From Sandaracinaceae bacterium (GTDB lineage Bacteria > Myxococcota_A > Polyangia > Polyangiales > Sandaracinaceae), in NCBI GenBank assembly GCA_020633195.1, contig JACKEC010000016.1, positions 682,001 to 746,000 on the forward strand: a stretch of 64,000 nt of DNA, written 5' to 3'. Below, in pieces: positions 47,222-56,432 of this stretch. The notes below the pieces were generated by a model. The model was not told the origin of the DNA. It did not search any database and saw only the letters and a program-made list of their open reading frames with translations. A program made the translations under genes and the position numbers. Every line of letters starts with the position of its first letter. Position 1 is the first letter of the stretch.

Positions 47222-47875
47222 ATGCGTCGCGCCGAGAAGGCCTCGAAGATCTCTGCGATCCTGGACGAGCTCTATCCCACCGTCCCGATCCCGCTCGATC
47301 ACGCGGACCCGTTCACCCTGCTGGTGGCCGTGGTCCTGAGCGCGCAGACCACCGACAAGAAGGTCAACGAGGTCACGCCGGCGCTCTTCCGAGCGGGCGG
47401 CGATCCTGCGCGGATGGCCGCGCTCGGCGCCGATCGGATCCACCCCTACATCCGCGAGCTGGGCCTCGCGCCGCAGAAGGCCAAGGCGCTCGCGGGGCTC
47501 TCGGCGCTGCTGATCGAGCGCCACGGCGGCGAGGTGCCACAGTCGTTCGAGGCCCTCGAGGCGCTGCCCGGGGTGGGGCACAAGACCGCGTCGGTGGTGA
47601 TGGCGCAGGCGTTCGGGGTCCCGGCGTTCCCCGTCGACACGCACATCCATCGGCTCGCCGCGCGGTGGGGGCTCAGCGACGGAAAGAGCGTAGAGAAGAC
47701 CGAGCGCGACCTCAAGAAGCTCTTCCCCGAGGCCCGCTGGAACGACCTGCACCTGCAGATCATCTACTTCGGCCGCGAGCACTGCCCCGCCCGCGGGCAC
47801 GACCTGACGGCCTGTCCGATCTGCGGCTGGGCGGCCAGCAAGAAGCGGATCGCGGAAGAGACGAAGCGGCGCTGA
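47222..47875 (+). CDS. nth: Endonuclease III
   Basis: A 217-residue DNA glycosylase/AP lyase of base excision repair. The helix-hairpin-helix reads LPGVGHKTASVV, with the lyase Lys, and the catalytic Asp is in FPVDTHIHRLAARWGL. The C-terminal cluster region is GREHCPARGHDLTACPICGW: only three Cys (C-x9-C-x2-C) are present, whereas E. coli Nth binds its 4Fe-4S cluster with four in C-x6-C-x2-C-x5-C. Length is normal. Divergent from the SGNH hydrolase (51 bp) and followed after 41 bp by the VCBS lipoprotein. The activity is probably intact; the cluster may be altered. Confidence 0.95.
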   Translation: MRRAEKASKISAILDELYPTVPIPLDHADPFTLLVAVVLSAQTTDKKVNEVTPALFRAGGDPARMAALGADRIHPYIRELGLAPQKAKALAGLSALLIERHGGEVPQSFEALEALPGVGHKTASVVMAQAFGVPAFPVDTHIHRLAARWGLSDGKSVEKTERDLKKLFPEARWNDLHLQIIYFGREHCPARGHDLTACPICGWAASKKRIAEETKRR

Positions 47876-47916
47876 ACATTTGCCCAAGCGATCCGGCGCT
47901 GTTAGAGCCGGAGGCG

Positions 47917-49275
47917 ATGAGCAAGAGGAACATCGGGGCGCTGGTCGCCGTCATCGTCGTCGGCTTGGCCGGAGCAGGCCTCTGGGCCTGTGGGGGTGGC
48001 GAAGAGACGCCCACGCCGAGCCCGACCCCGAACCCCACCGCGACCCAGGAGGGGCACGCCGAGGGGACCCCGCCGCCGAGCGGCGGCAGCGCCGACGTCC
48101 CCGACGATCTGCCGAACGGGCTGCTGCTGGCCTACTCGCAGTTCCCCGTGCGCGACGGCCGCGTGGTGCCCGAGCCGGGCGCGGCGCGGCTGGAGATCCT
48201 CACGCGCAGCGGCGGCGAGTGGCACGTCGAGGTCGTCGAGGACGACACGAGCAACGTCTTCCACAAGGCGATGGTCTACACGCCGCCGGGCGGCGAGCCG
48301 GGCATCCTGACGCTCGGGGCGCAGGGCGCGCGCGTGAAGCTGTGGCGTCGCCAGAACGGCCGCTGGACCGCGCAGACCCTCTGGGAGGCCTCGTTCGGGG
48401 GCCGCTTCGATCGCATGCGCGACGCCGAGGCCGCGGACCTGTTCGGAGACGGCCGCGCCGCGCTCGCGATCGCGACCCACGACCAGGGCGTCGTGGCGAC
48501 GCTGCGCGCGAACGCCAACGGCGGCTTCGACGCCACCGAGCTGGTGCGCACGCCCAACATGTTCATCCACGAGATCGAGATCGGGGACCTGAACGGCGAC
48601 GGGACCCCCGAGGTCTACGCCACGCCCAGCGAGCCGAACGATCTGGACGGCGGTGACCAGTCGGGGAGCGTCGTGCGCTTCGTCCCCCGCAACGGGAACC
48701 AGCAGACCGTGGTCGCGGACCTCGGGAACCGCCACGCCAAGGAGATCTGGGTGGGCGACGTGGACGGCGACGGACGCGACGAGCTCTACGTCGCGGTCGA
48801 GGCCCACACGACGGGCACCGGCGCCAACGTCGAGATCGACGCCCCCGTCGAGATCCGGCGCTACGAGGCGAACACCCCCGCCACCGGCGGCGTGGTCATC
48901 GCGCGCATCCAGGACCGGCTCTGCCGCTTCCTCACGGTCGGCGACCTCGACGGCGACGGCCACCGCGAGATGGTCGCGGCCGCGTTCTCGAGCGGCCTGT
49001 GGCTCTTGCGCCCCGGCCGCGATCCGAACGGCGAGTGGTCGATGGAGAGCATCGACCGCGAGTCGTCCGGCTTCGAGCACGCGAGCTACATCGCCGACCT
49101 CGACGAGGACGGCCGCGACGAGCTGTACGTCGCCGCAGACGAGCAGGGCGAGGTGCGCCGCTACGTGTGGGTGAACGGCCGGCCGCGCCGGTCGGTGATC
49201 CACCGCCGCGACGTCCCGCGCTCGCAGATGACGTGGAACATCACCGACGCGCCGGTCTCCCTGATCGGCCGCTGA
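47917..49275 (+). CDS. VCBS/FG-GAP repeat lipoprotein
   Basis: A 452-residue protein from the ATG at 47917, behind a GGAGGC ribosome site. The signal ends in AGLWACGGG (Cys 25), followed by a Thr/Pro-rich linker. The body is a beta-propeller of VCBS/FG-GAP repeats with calcium-loop-like blocks (GDLNGDGTPEVY, GDVDGDGRDELY, GDLDGDGHREMV, ADLDEDGRDELY). The family is secreted and structural or ligand-binding. It reads toward the protease pair and a strong hairpin at 49301-49337. It may be cotranscribed with nth, though function does not link them. Confidence 0.9.
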   Translation: MSKRNIGALVAVIVVGLAGAGLWACGGGEETPTPSPTPNPTATQEGHAEGTPPPSGGSADVPDDLPNGLLLAYSQFPVRDGRVVPEPGAARLEILTRSGGEWHVEVVEDDTSNVFHKAMVYTPPGGEPGILTLGAQGARVKLWRRQNGRWTAQTLWEASFGGRFDRMRDAEAADLFGDGRAALAIATHDQGVVATLRANANGGFDATELVRTPNMFIHEIEIGDLNGDGTPEVYATPSEPNDLDGGDQSGSVVRFVPRNGNQQTVVADLGNRHAKEIWVGDVDGDGRDELYVAVEAHTTGTGANVEIDAPVEIRRYEANTPATGGVVIARIQDRLCRFLTVGDLDGDGHREMVAAAFSSGLWLLRPGRDPNGEWSMESIDRESSGFEHASYIADLDEDGRDELYVAADEQGEVRRYVWVNGRPRRSVIHRRDVPRSQMTWNITDAPVSLIGR

Positions 49276-49300
49276 GCCCGAGCCGGCTTCGCCGGTCGCG

Positions 49301-49337
49301 CCGGGAGGGGGCGCCCAGCGCGCCCAGCCCCCTCCGG
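49301..49337. terminator. Bidirectional hairpin between convergent genes
   Basis: Nine-bp stem GGAGGGGGC (49304-49312) / GCCCCCTCC (49327-49335), extended on the outside by C/G pairs with a bulge. It lies between the VCBS gene and the stop of the protease-like gene and could serve both. Confidence 0.6.
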
Positions 49338-49342
49338 CTAGC

Positions 49343-50734
49343 TCAGAAGATCGCGCCGAGGCGCACGACGTGGAAGGTCCTCAAGGGGTCCGTGTCCACG
49401 CCGAGCTCGATGGTGTAGCCGATCTCGATCGAGCCTCCGAAGAGGAACGAGAGCCCGAACGCGGGGCGCACGAGCCAGTTCTCGGTGGTGACCTCTTCGA
49501 AGGTGATGCAGCTCATGTCGGCGCCCGGCATGCAGCCCGGCGTCACCATCGCGGTGCGCTCGCTCAGCCGATCGTGGAGGACCGCGATGCCGCCGGCCGG
49601 GACGATGTAGAGGGTCGTGAACCCGAACACGTCGATGAAGAACCGATAGCCGAGCAGCGACTCGATCCGGATGAGCTGGCGGTCGCGGCTGAGCACGTCC
49701 CCCGTCGGGCTGTCGACGCCGCCGAAGAACAGACCCACGCGGTTCATCAGGGAGACGCGGTCGAAGAGCGTCGCGCCGAGCGTCACGTAGAGCCCGAGCG
49801 CGACCGAGCCGCTCTCGTCGACGTACATCGCGCCGCCGAGGCCGAGCTGCGGGCGGAGCTCGCCGATGTAGTCGCCGGGGACGCCGGCGCCGTCGATGGT
49901 GGCGTCGATGCGCGAGGCGCGGACCACCAGACCCACGTCGGTGCCGAGGATCCCGGCGCCCGTGATCATCCCGAGCACGCGGCCCTCGCAGTCGAGGAGC
50001 GGCGCGCCCGCGTGACCCGCGGCGAGGGCGACGTCGGCCTGGATCGCGGCGTCGTTCACCGCCGCGACCTGACCCTGCACGACCGACCACCGGAGCAGGC
50101 CCGCGCCGCGGTCCCCGAGCACCGCGGCGGCGCCGTCGAACGGGTGACCGAGGGCGACGGCGGGGCGGCCGATCATCGCGCTCGTCTCGGGCGCCGGCTC
50201 GAGGGGCGTGACGTCGAGCGGCTCGTCGAGCTCGAGGATGACGAGGTCGAGCGCCTCGTCGCGCGCGACGATGTGGGCTTCGTGCCGGACGTCGTCGTGG
50301 GTGACCACGGACGCGCCCTGGCCGAGCCGGACGAGGCTGAACGCAGTCACCACGTGCCGGCGCGAGTGGTAGACGAAGCCCGCCCCCCACGTGCGGCCGC
50401 TCCGGACCCGCACCACCGCGTCGACCGCGGCCTCGCGCGCCCGGGCCGAGCACGGCTCGACGAGGTCTGGGGGATCCGGCACCGCGCGGGGCGGCGGGAC
50501 CGGCGCGACGGGCGGCGGCGCGGGGGGCTCCGGCGGCGGCGGGACGTGGGGGGCGGCCTCGGCCTCAGGCCCCTCGTCACCGGGCTCGGCGGGCGCCTCG
50601 ACGCCGGCTTCCGCATCCGCTTCCGTAAGTGCTTCCGTACCCGCGTCGGGCGTCCCCGCGTCCTGCGCGCGCACGGCGGCAGGCGAGGCCCACGCGAGGA
50701 GGAGGGCCAGGCAAGTCGTTTTTCGCATGTTCAT
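49343..50734 (-). CDS. Catalytically dead trypsin-like domain fused to a beta-barrel-like domain
   Basis: A 463-residue secreted protein (signal ends near AAVRA). A Pro/Glu/Ala-rich linker (25-92) leads to an S1C trypsin-like fold (about 95-290). The catalytic residues are mostly lost: the His block reads VVTAFSLV (128-135) with no His where VVTNAHVV is usual; D163 in ALDLVILEL is kept; the Ser block reads GHAGAPL (240-246) instead of GNSGGPL. The C-terminal 165 residues alternate like outer-membrane strands (SVALGLYVTLGATLFDRVSL) and end in an aromatic (HVVRLGAIF). It overlaps the metalloprotease by 4 nt and probably serves as a binding scaffold. Confidence 0.88.
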   Translation of the reverse strand: MNMRKTTCLALLLAWASPAAVRAQDAGTPDAGTEALTEADAEAGVEAPAEPGDEGPEAEAAPHVPPPPEPPAPPPVAPVPPPRAVPDPPDLVEPCSARAREAAVDAVVRVRSGRTWGAGFVYHSRRHVVTAFSLVRLGQGASVVTHDDVRHEAHIVARDEALDLVILELDEPLDVTPLEPAPETSAMIGRPAVALGHPFDGAAAVLGDRGAGLLRWSVVQGQVAAVNDAAIQADVALAAGHAGAPLLDCEGRVLGMITGAGILGTDVGLVVRASRIDATIDGAGVPGDYIGELRPQLGLGGAMYVDESGSVALGLYVTLGATLFDRVSLMNRVGLFFGGVDSPTGDVLSRDRQLIRIESLLGYRFFIDVFGFTTLYIVPAGGIAVLHDRLSERTAMVTPGCMPGADMSCITFEEVTTENWLVRPAFGLSFLFGGSIEIGYTIELGVDTDPLRTFHVVRLGAIF

Positions 50735-52587
50735 CGAGGGAGGATCTCGTCCATGTAGTCGGGGTGGTCGTGACAGAAGGTCGACGTGCTGTAGCCCGGC
50801 AGCGCCATGCGCTCACCGAGCGGTCGATCGCCGCCCGAGTCCATCAGGCAGCCCTCTCCGTCGAAGTCGTTGTGGTAGACGGTCGGCGAGCCGTACGGCT
50901 GCGCCATCCCGAGGCTGTGCCCGAGCTCGTGCGAGGTCGTCTCGCCGATGATCGAGCCGAGCGCCCGGATCGCGGCGGCCACCGCGGCGTTGCGCTCCGG
51001 GGTGCCCTCGCCGCGCGCCTCGGCGCGGGTGGCGGGCTGGTTGCGCACCGGGTCGAAGATCTCGTCGAAGAGCGGCTCCGGGTCGGGCGCGCCCGGTGGC
51101 GGATCGCCCGGGAGGTCCGGGTGCGAGCTCCAGAACAGGAACGACTCGACGAACACCCCGCCGTAGCCGGGGTAGCCGTCCATCTGCGTCTCGGCGTTGG
51201 TCCCGCCGATCGAGTCGAAGAGCCGGAGGTTCCCGATGTCCTTGCCCGGCGAGTTGTCGTAGCCGAAGAGGCCGACGCCGTTCGGGTCGGGGCCGCCGAT
51301 CTCCACCACCGAGTAGGCCGAGCGGACGTAGTCGTCCGGCTCCTCGAAGCGCAGGTCCACGTTCCAGCTCGCGTAGATGTCGCGCATGCGCTCCTGCACG
51401 CGCGCCTCCACCTCGGGCGCCGCCTCGTCGAGGCCGAAGCTGGTGAGGCTCGAGTAGAGCCCCGGCAGGAAGCGCACGTAGACGACCTGACGCACCGGGC
51501 CGAGCACGAACCCGAACGGCACGGCGGCGCCCTCGAGCTCCTCCGTCCCGCGGATCGCGATCGGCGTCGCCGTCCCCATGAACGTCCCGCGCGCGTGCCC
51601 GAAGAGCGCCGACGCGAGGACGTCCCGCCGGATCGCGGGCTCGACCACGAGCTGCACCTCGCTCCCCGACACGTAGCCGGGCACGATCTCCTGCGGCCCG
51701 AACGGCTCCGGCGGCTCGCCCCCGGAAGGCGTGAACACGCCCTCGAGCCGGATCAGCGTCGTCTCGTCCGGCCGGTCCGGCCCGCCGAGGAAGCCCGCGC
51801 CGAGCACGTGCAGGACCTGGCCGACCGTCGCCTCGGTCGGGTCGAGCGTGTAGAGGTCGGGCGGGTTGAAGTGCAGGGTCGTCGTCAGCGCGCCCGACTC
51901 GCTCGTCTGCCCGGAGCGCAGGCGCGAGCGGAGCTGGATGGTGCCGTCGAAGGTGCCCGGCTGGAGCCCGCCGATGTCGGTGGTCAGCACGATCACCCCG
52001 CGCTCGCGATCCACGCGCTCGAGCGGCGCCACCGGGAGCGTCACGTCGACCGCGCTCGAGCCGCCGGCGTCGGCGGTGAACGTCCCGACGAGCTGCGCGG
52101 TGAGCTCGCCCTCGGTCGCGCTGATGATCCCGTTGCCGTTGACCACCGCCACGTCGTTGCGGTGCACCTCGCCGCGCGGGGTCTCGAACAGATCGACGGG
52201 GAGCTCCCCGACGAGCCGCAGCGTGATCTCGTAGGGCTGCGACGCGAGCCCGTTGCCGAACGCGACCAGGTCGAGCGTGTGCATGCCCGGCCCGAGGGTG
52301 CCGACCGCCTCGGCGCTGAGCAGGAACACGAGGACGTCGTCGGAGCCCGGCACCACGTCGAGGACGGCCACCGACTCGCCGGCGCGCTCCATCGAGAGGC
52401 GCGCGTCGAGCCCGATGCGGTCGAGGCCGAGCCCGCGCACCTCGATCGCGGAGCCCTCGATCGCCGGCTGCGCGACGACCACGTCCAGGATGATCGGCGC
52501 GTCGATGCCCGCGTCCGGAGGCGGGGGCGTGGACGGGTCACAGGACGCGAGCACCAAGGCGAGACCAAGCAAGAGCGCGAATCGCAC
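50731..52587 (-). CDS. Metzincin-like metalloprotease lipoprotein with IPT-like domain
   Basis: A 618-residue lipoprotein with signal LLLGLALVLASC (Cys 16). Residues of about 30-230 contain beta domains including an IPT/TIG-like segment near 240-330 (LYTLDPTEATVGQVLHVLGA). The protease part ends with SHELGHSLGMAQPYG: HExxH at 553-557 followed by the xxG of metzincins; a Met (CLMDSGG) about 30 residues on fits the Met-turn. The third zinc ligand is not in the usual position (Pro replaces His/Asp), so H572 or another residue must serve. It is the first gene of a pair with the dead trypsin-like protein (4-nt overlap). Confidence 0.88.
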   Translation of the reverse strand: MRFALLLGLALVLASCDPSTPPPPDAGIDAPIILDVVVAQPAIEGSAIEVRGLGLDRIGLDARLSMERAGESVAVLDVVPGSDDVLVFLLSAEAVGTLGPGMHTLDLVAFGNGLASQPYEITLRLVGELPVDLFETPRGEVHRNDVAVVNGNGIISATEGELTAQLVGTFTADAGGSSAVDVTLPVAPLERVDRERGVIVLTTDIGGLQPGTFDGTIQLRSRLRSGQTSESGALTTTLHFNPPDLYTLDPTEATVGQVLHVLGAGFLGGPDRPDETTLIRLEGVFTPSGGEPPEPFGPQEIVPGYVSGSEVQLVVEPAIRRDVLASALFGHARGTFMGTATPIAIRGTEELEGAAVPFGFVLGPVRQVVYVRFLPGLYSSLTSFGLDEAAPEVEARVQERMRDIYASWNVDLRFEEPDDYVRSAYSVVEIGGPDPNGVGLFGYDNSPGKDIGNLRLFDSIGGTNAETQMDGYPGYGGVFVESFLFWSSHPDLPGDPPPGAPDPEPLFDEIFDPVRNQPATRAEARGEGTPERNAAVAAAIRALGSIIGETTSHELGHSLGMAQPYGSPTVYHNDFDGEGCLMDSGGDRPLGERMALPGYSTSTFCHDHPDYMDEILPR

Positions 52588-52670
52588 CGGGGCAGTCTAG
52601 AACAGGGGGCCCTCCGAGACCGCTCCAATGCTCGCGGCCCCCGGAGCCCAGGTCCGCTAGACTCTGCGGC

Positions 52671-55166
52671 ATGGCTTGGAAACGTTTGGGGTGGTGTCTG
52701 GCGGTCCTCGCGCTCGGTTGCGCCGAGGGCAGCGGGGCGAGCCTGCAGCCGATCGGCGCGCAGACCGTCCGGGTGAACGAGATCCTCATGGTCACGATCG
52801 CCATCGACAACCCGGAGGGCCGACCGGTCGAGCTCCGAGTCGAGGCGCCCGAGGACCTGCCCATGTTCGACAGGGTCCACTCCTTGAGCACCGAGCCCGG
52901 CGGCGCCGTGTTCCGGTGGGCGCCGCTCCCGAGCCACGTGGGGATGCACGAGCTCACGTTCATCCTGTCGACGCCGGGCGGAGGCACCGAGCTCGACCGC
53001 GAGACGGCGCTCGTCGAGGTGCGCGCGTCCGACGACTCCGCGCCCGTGTTCGTCCGGCCGGGCGCCGGGGGCACCTACGACGTCGAGCGCGACCCGTGCG
53101 TGCAGTTCGACGTCGAGGTCCGCGACGACGACTCGACCGACGTCGACATCGGGACCCGCGTCGAGCCCCCCGAGGGCGCGACCCTCGCCAACGCGGGCCC
53201 GCGCCGCGCGACCTTCGACTGGTGCCCGACGCCCGACCAGATCGCGGCCGCCGAGCGCTGGACGATCCAGCTCTACGCCGACGACAGGGATCACCCCCGC
53301 GTCGAGCACGACTACATCGTGGTGCTCCGCAGCGGCCCCAAGGACGGCTGCCCGGGCGCGTCGCCGACGATCACGATCGAGCGCCCCGCGTCGGGCGAGG
53401 CGATCACGAGCGGCACGAGCTACCCGATCGAGGTCAGCGTCTCGGACGACATGGGGCTGCGCGACGCGCCGCTCCTCTACTACACGACGTCGGAGCCGGC
53501 GGACCCGTCGATGCCGGACGTCACGGAGTTCGAGCAGGCCACCTTCGAGCCCGGCGAGGCCGGGCGCTACGTCGCGCGCGTGCCTCCGCTCGGGTTGTCC
53601 GTCGGCGCGATGCAGCAGGTCTGGTTCCTCGTCAGCGCGACCGACAACGACGACCCGACCGGCTCGTCCTGCGACCACCGCACCGACTCGCCCGTGGTCT
53701 CCTTCTTCGCGGTCGGCGGGATGCCCGCGGACGGCAGCCTGCGGCAGTGTGACTTCTGCACCGCGTCGACCGAGTGCGCGTCCGGCATCTGCGCGAGCGC
53801 GGCCGGTGGCGCGCGCTGCGTGGACGCGTGCTCCGACGCGGCGTGCACGGCGGGCACCTGCGGCGCCACCGTCACCACCGAGGGCGGGACCCGCGCGGGC
53901 TGCGGTCCCCTCTCGGAGACCTGCGGCAGCGGCGGCGGGATGTGCACCGACGACTCCCGCGAGGACAACGACACCGCGACGACCGCCACGCGCTACACCG
54001 CGCCGATCACGGACGGCCAGATCTGCTCGGGCGACGAGGACTTCTTCGCCATCGCGGTGGGCATGGGCGACGAGGTCGTGGTGACCGTCGACGGCTTCTC
54101 CCACTCGGCGGGCGACCTCGACCTCGAGCTGCGCGCGGCCGACGGCACGATCCTCGGGACGAGCGCGAGCGTGCGCGACTCCGAGAGCGTGACCTACTGC
54201 AACGGCGACGCGGCCACGACCCTGACGGCGCGCGTGTTCGGCTTCAGCAGCGCCGAGAACGCGTACTCGTTCCGCGCCGACGTCGCGCCGGATCCCGCGG
54301 GCTGCTGCGTCGACGACCTCGGCGAGGACGACGACAGCCGGACCACCGCGCGCACGCTGACCTTCACCTCCGACGTCGCGAGCGCGGAGGGCACCGCGTG
54401 CTCCGGCGACGACGACTGGCTCGCGATCCCGATGTCCGGGCCCGGCACGATCGACGTGCTGGTGCTCTTCGACCACGCGCTCGGCGACATCGACATCGCC
54501 CTCTACGACCCGATGGGGACACGGCTGCGATCGGCGGTCAGCTCGACGGACGACGAGATGATGACGGTCGACGTGAGCGGCGGCGGCACCTACACGCTGC
54601 GCATCTACAGCTTCGGCGCGCGCGGCGGCAACGACTGGATCGCCGAGATCACGCGGAGCCTCGGATCGAGCTGCACCTCGAGCCTGGAGTGCCCGCCCGA
54701 CACGGTCTGCGACTCGGGGATGTGCCGCGACGGCCGCTGCATGGGCACGCCGGGCTGCCCCGCGATGCACCAGTGCGTGCAAGCGGGCCCCATCCCCGCC
54801 GCGCCGCGCTGCGGGGCCGCGTGCACCGACAACCCGGACTGCCGCGCCGAGGAGGCGTGCAAGTGGTTCGCGGAGGGGCGCTTCTGCGGCCGCCGCGGCA
54901 GCGGTCAGAACGGCGACGCGTGCTCGAGCTTCTCCGTGTGCGGGCTGCAGCGCTCCTGCGTCCAGTGGGCGGGCGGCTACTGCGCGCGCGTGGGCTGCAC
55001 CTCCAACGCGGACTGCGAGTCGGGGACGTACTGCGTCACCGAGGGCGCGATCAACGTGTGCGCGCTGAGCTGTGTGAGCGCGCCGTGTCGAGACGCCGAG
55101 GGCTACTCGTGCGACTTCACGCCGACGCTGGGGGGCACGAGCCGCTTCGTCTGCCTGCCGGGCTGA
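52671..55166 (+). CDS. Large lipoprotein with PPC domains and Cys-rich tail
   Basis: An 831-residue lipoprotein with signal LGWCLAVLALGC (Cys 17). Residues of about 25-350 are Ig/cadherin-like beta domains (VRVNEILMVTIAIDNPEGRP, SYPIEVSVSDDMGLRD). A Cys-rich section then precedes two pre-peptidase C-terminal (PPC) domains (about 425-540 and 545-660), each with the EDNDTATTATRY/DWLAIPMSGPG type of start. The final 160 residues are Cys-rich modules (NPDCRAEEACKWF, NADCESGTYC). No enzyme domain is seen. It stands alone on the plus strand, divergent from the metalloprotease (83 bp). Confidence 0.9.
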   Translation: MAWKRLGWCLAVLALGCAEGSGASLQPIGAQTVRVNEILMVTIAIDNPEGRPVELRVEAPEDLPMFDRVHSLSTEPGGAVFRWAPLPSHVGMHELTFILSTPGGGTELDRETALVEVRASDDSAPVFVRPGAGGTYDVERDPCVQFDVEVRDDDSTDVDIGTRVEPPEGATLANAGPRRATFDWCPTPDQIAAAERWTIQLYADDRDHPRVEHDYIVVLRSGPKDGCPGASPTITIERPASGEAITSGTSYPIEVSVSDDMGLRDAPLLYYTTSEPADPSMPDVTEFEQATFEPGEAGRYVARVPPLGLSVGAMQQVWFLVSATDNDDPTGSSCDHRTDSPVVSFFAVGGMPADGSLRQCDFCTASTECASGICASAAGGARCVDACSDAACTAGTCGATVTTEGGTRAGCGPLSETCGSGGGMCTDDSREDNDTATTATRYTAPITDGQICSGDEDFFAIAVGMGDEVVVTVDGFSHSAGDLDLELRAADGTILGTSASVRDSESVTYCNGDAATTLTARVFGFSSAENAYSFRADVAPDPAGCCVDDLGEDDDSRTTARTLTFTSDVASAEGTACSGDDDWLAIPMSGPGTIDVLVLFDHALGDIDIALYDPMGTRLRSAVSSTDDEMMTVDVSGGGTYTLRIYSFGARGGNDWIAEITRSLGSSCTSSLECPPDTVCDSGMCRDGRCMGTPGCPAMHQCVQAGPIPAAPRCGAACTDNPDCRAEEACKWFAEGRFCGRRGSGQNGDACSSFSVCGLQRSCVQWAGGYCARVGCTSNADCESGTYCVTEGAINVCALSCVSAPCRDAEGYSCDFTPTLGGTSRFVCLPG

Positions 55167-55169
55167 CGG

Positions 55170-55643
55170 CTACTGCGGCAGGCCCTCGAGGGGGTCGCTC
55201 GTGTCGCCGAAGTCGAGCTGGCGTTGCACCGCCGGCCGGTCGTCTTGATCGGTCGGCTGGCGATGCCGCGGCGCGGCGTGGCGGCGCCCCGCGTCGGTCC
55301 CCGCGTCGGGCCGCGCGAGCGTCGGGTACTGCGTGAGCTCGGGCTCGGGGCCCGCGTCGTAGTCCGGCTCGACGAACTCGGGGAAGCTCCAGTCCTCGAT
55401 GGGGAGCACGCTCGATCGGAGCAGCCAGATGCCGCCCCCGACCACGACCAGCCCGACCACGACGCCGCCGATGATCTTGCCCCAGGGGGTCTTCTTCTCG
55501 GAGCCCTCGCGGATGCGCGCGTGCGCCTCGTCGCGCGCCTGCTCGGTCTTCGCCTTCTGGACGTCGAGCTCGCGCCGGAGCGAGTTGAGGCTCATCCGGT
55601 CGTACTCGCTGACCGGCTTCTCCGGCTCGTTCTCTTCGCTCAC
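55170..55643 (-). CDS. Small coiled-coil membrane protein
   Basis: A 157-residue protein. A charged helix of about 50 residues (LNSLRRELDVQKAKTEQARD, then EAHARIREGSEKK) suited to coiled coil is followed by one membrane helix (about 56-76, IIGGVVVGLVVVGGGIWLL) and an Asp/Pro/Ala-rich outer part (YDAGPEPELTQYP, RPDAGTDAG). Orientation is probably N-in. It converges on the large PPC lipoprotein, with only 3 bp between the stops. No family recognised. Confidence 0.82.
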   Translation of the reverse strand: MSEENEPEKPVSEYDRMSLNSLRRELDVQKAKTEQARDEAHARIREGSEKKTPWGKIIGGVVVGLVVVGGGIWLLRSSVLPIEDWSFPEFVEPDYDAGPEPELTQYPTLARPDAGTDAGRRHAAPRHRQPTDQDDRPAVQRQLDFGDTSDPLEGLPQ

Positions 55644-55694
55644 GGTGGGACCAGGCTACGCGGACCGGGACGCCGGGGTCCACGCTCCGTTTGT

Positions 55695-56336
55695 TCAGCC
55701 CTGCCGGAAGACGCCGATCACCGCGCCCGTCCCGTTGGTCTTCACCACCAAGATCTCGCCCGCGCCCTGCCGGATGAACACGTCCGCGTTCATCTCGTCC
55801 TGGCGGTAGTGGCGCGACCGGCCGCGCAGCTCGGTGGGGTGGGCGGCCTGGCCTCCCGTCGCGAGGGAGCGCACGAAGCCCGCGAGCGGGTGCGCGGGAT
55901 CGACGGTGCCGCCGGCCGTGAGCGTCGCGAGCACCTCGCGGGTCTGCGCCTGCTCCTGCTCGTTCTCCGCGATCACGTCGCCGAAGGACATCTGCTCGCC
56001 GGGGCGCGCGACGAACCAGTCGACCTCCTCCCCACGCCAGGCGTTGAAGGTGCTGAACGCGCGGCCGATCAACGAGTAGGCGACGGTGGTCGCAGGCGGT
56101 GGGCCGCTCGCGGCCTCGAAGCGCCCGAGGGCCTCGCACGCGAACGCGTTGCCCGGACACGCGAGCGCTCGGACCTGCGCGAGCTGCGCGTCGGTGATGT
56201 CGCTGCCCGCCGCCGCGGTGACCGGGCTCGCGGGGGCCTCGGTCTCTTCGTCCGGCGGCTGGGCGCCGCACGCCAGGCAGAGGGCAAGCAGCCCGCCCGC
56301 GGCGAGGAGGTGCTTGGCGGTGGCTCGGTGACGCAT
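55695..56336 (-). CDS. Secreted lipoprotein of unknown family
   Basis: A 213-residue protein from the ATG at 56336. The signal is HLLAAGGLLALCLAC (Cys 23), followed by an Asp/Glu/Pro-rich linker. The body (about 45-213) is soluble and mixed (ALACPGNAFACEALGRFEAA, EQMSFGDVIAENEQEQAQTR, ILVVKTNGTGAVIGVFRQG), with two Cys probably paired. The open frame extends far upstream across the kinase gene on the other strand, but only this end has protein-like composition and a signal. Divergent from the kinase-AAA gene (96 bp). Function unknown. Confidence 0.82.
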   Translation of the reverse strand: MRHRATAKHLLAAGGLLALCLACGAQPPDEETEAPASPVTAAAGSDITDAQLAQVRALACPGNAFACEALGRFEAASGPPPATTVAYSLIGRAFSTFNAWRGEEVDWFVARPGEQMSFGDVIAENEQEQAQTREVLATLTAGGTVDPAHPLAGFVRSLATGGQAAHPTELRGRSRHYRQDEMNADVFIRQGAGEILVVKTNGTGAVIGVFRQG

Positions 56337-56432
56337 CGCGCGAGCTTCGGCGCGACAGGGGGGCGCCCGCAAGCGGTTCGCGCGCATCACCGCCGTGGAT
56401 ACCGATGGGCGCCCGCCGTACCATCGGCCCTC

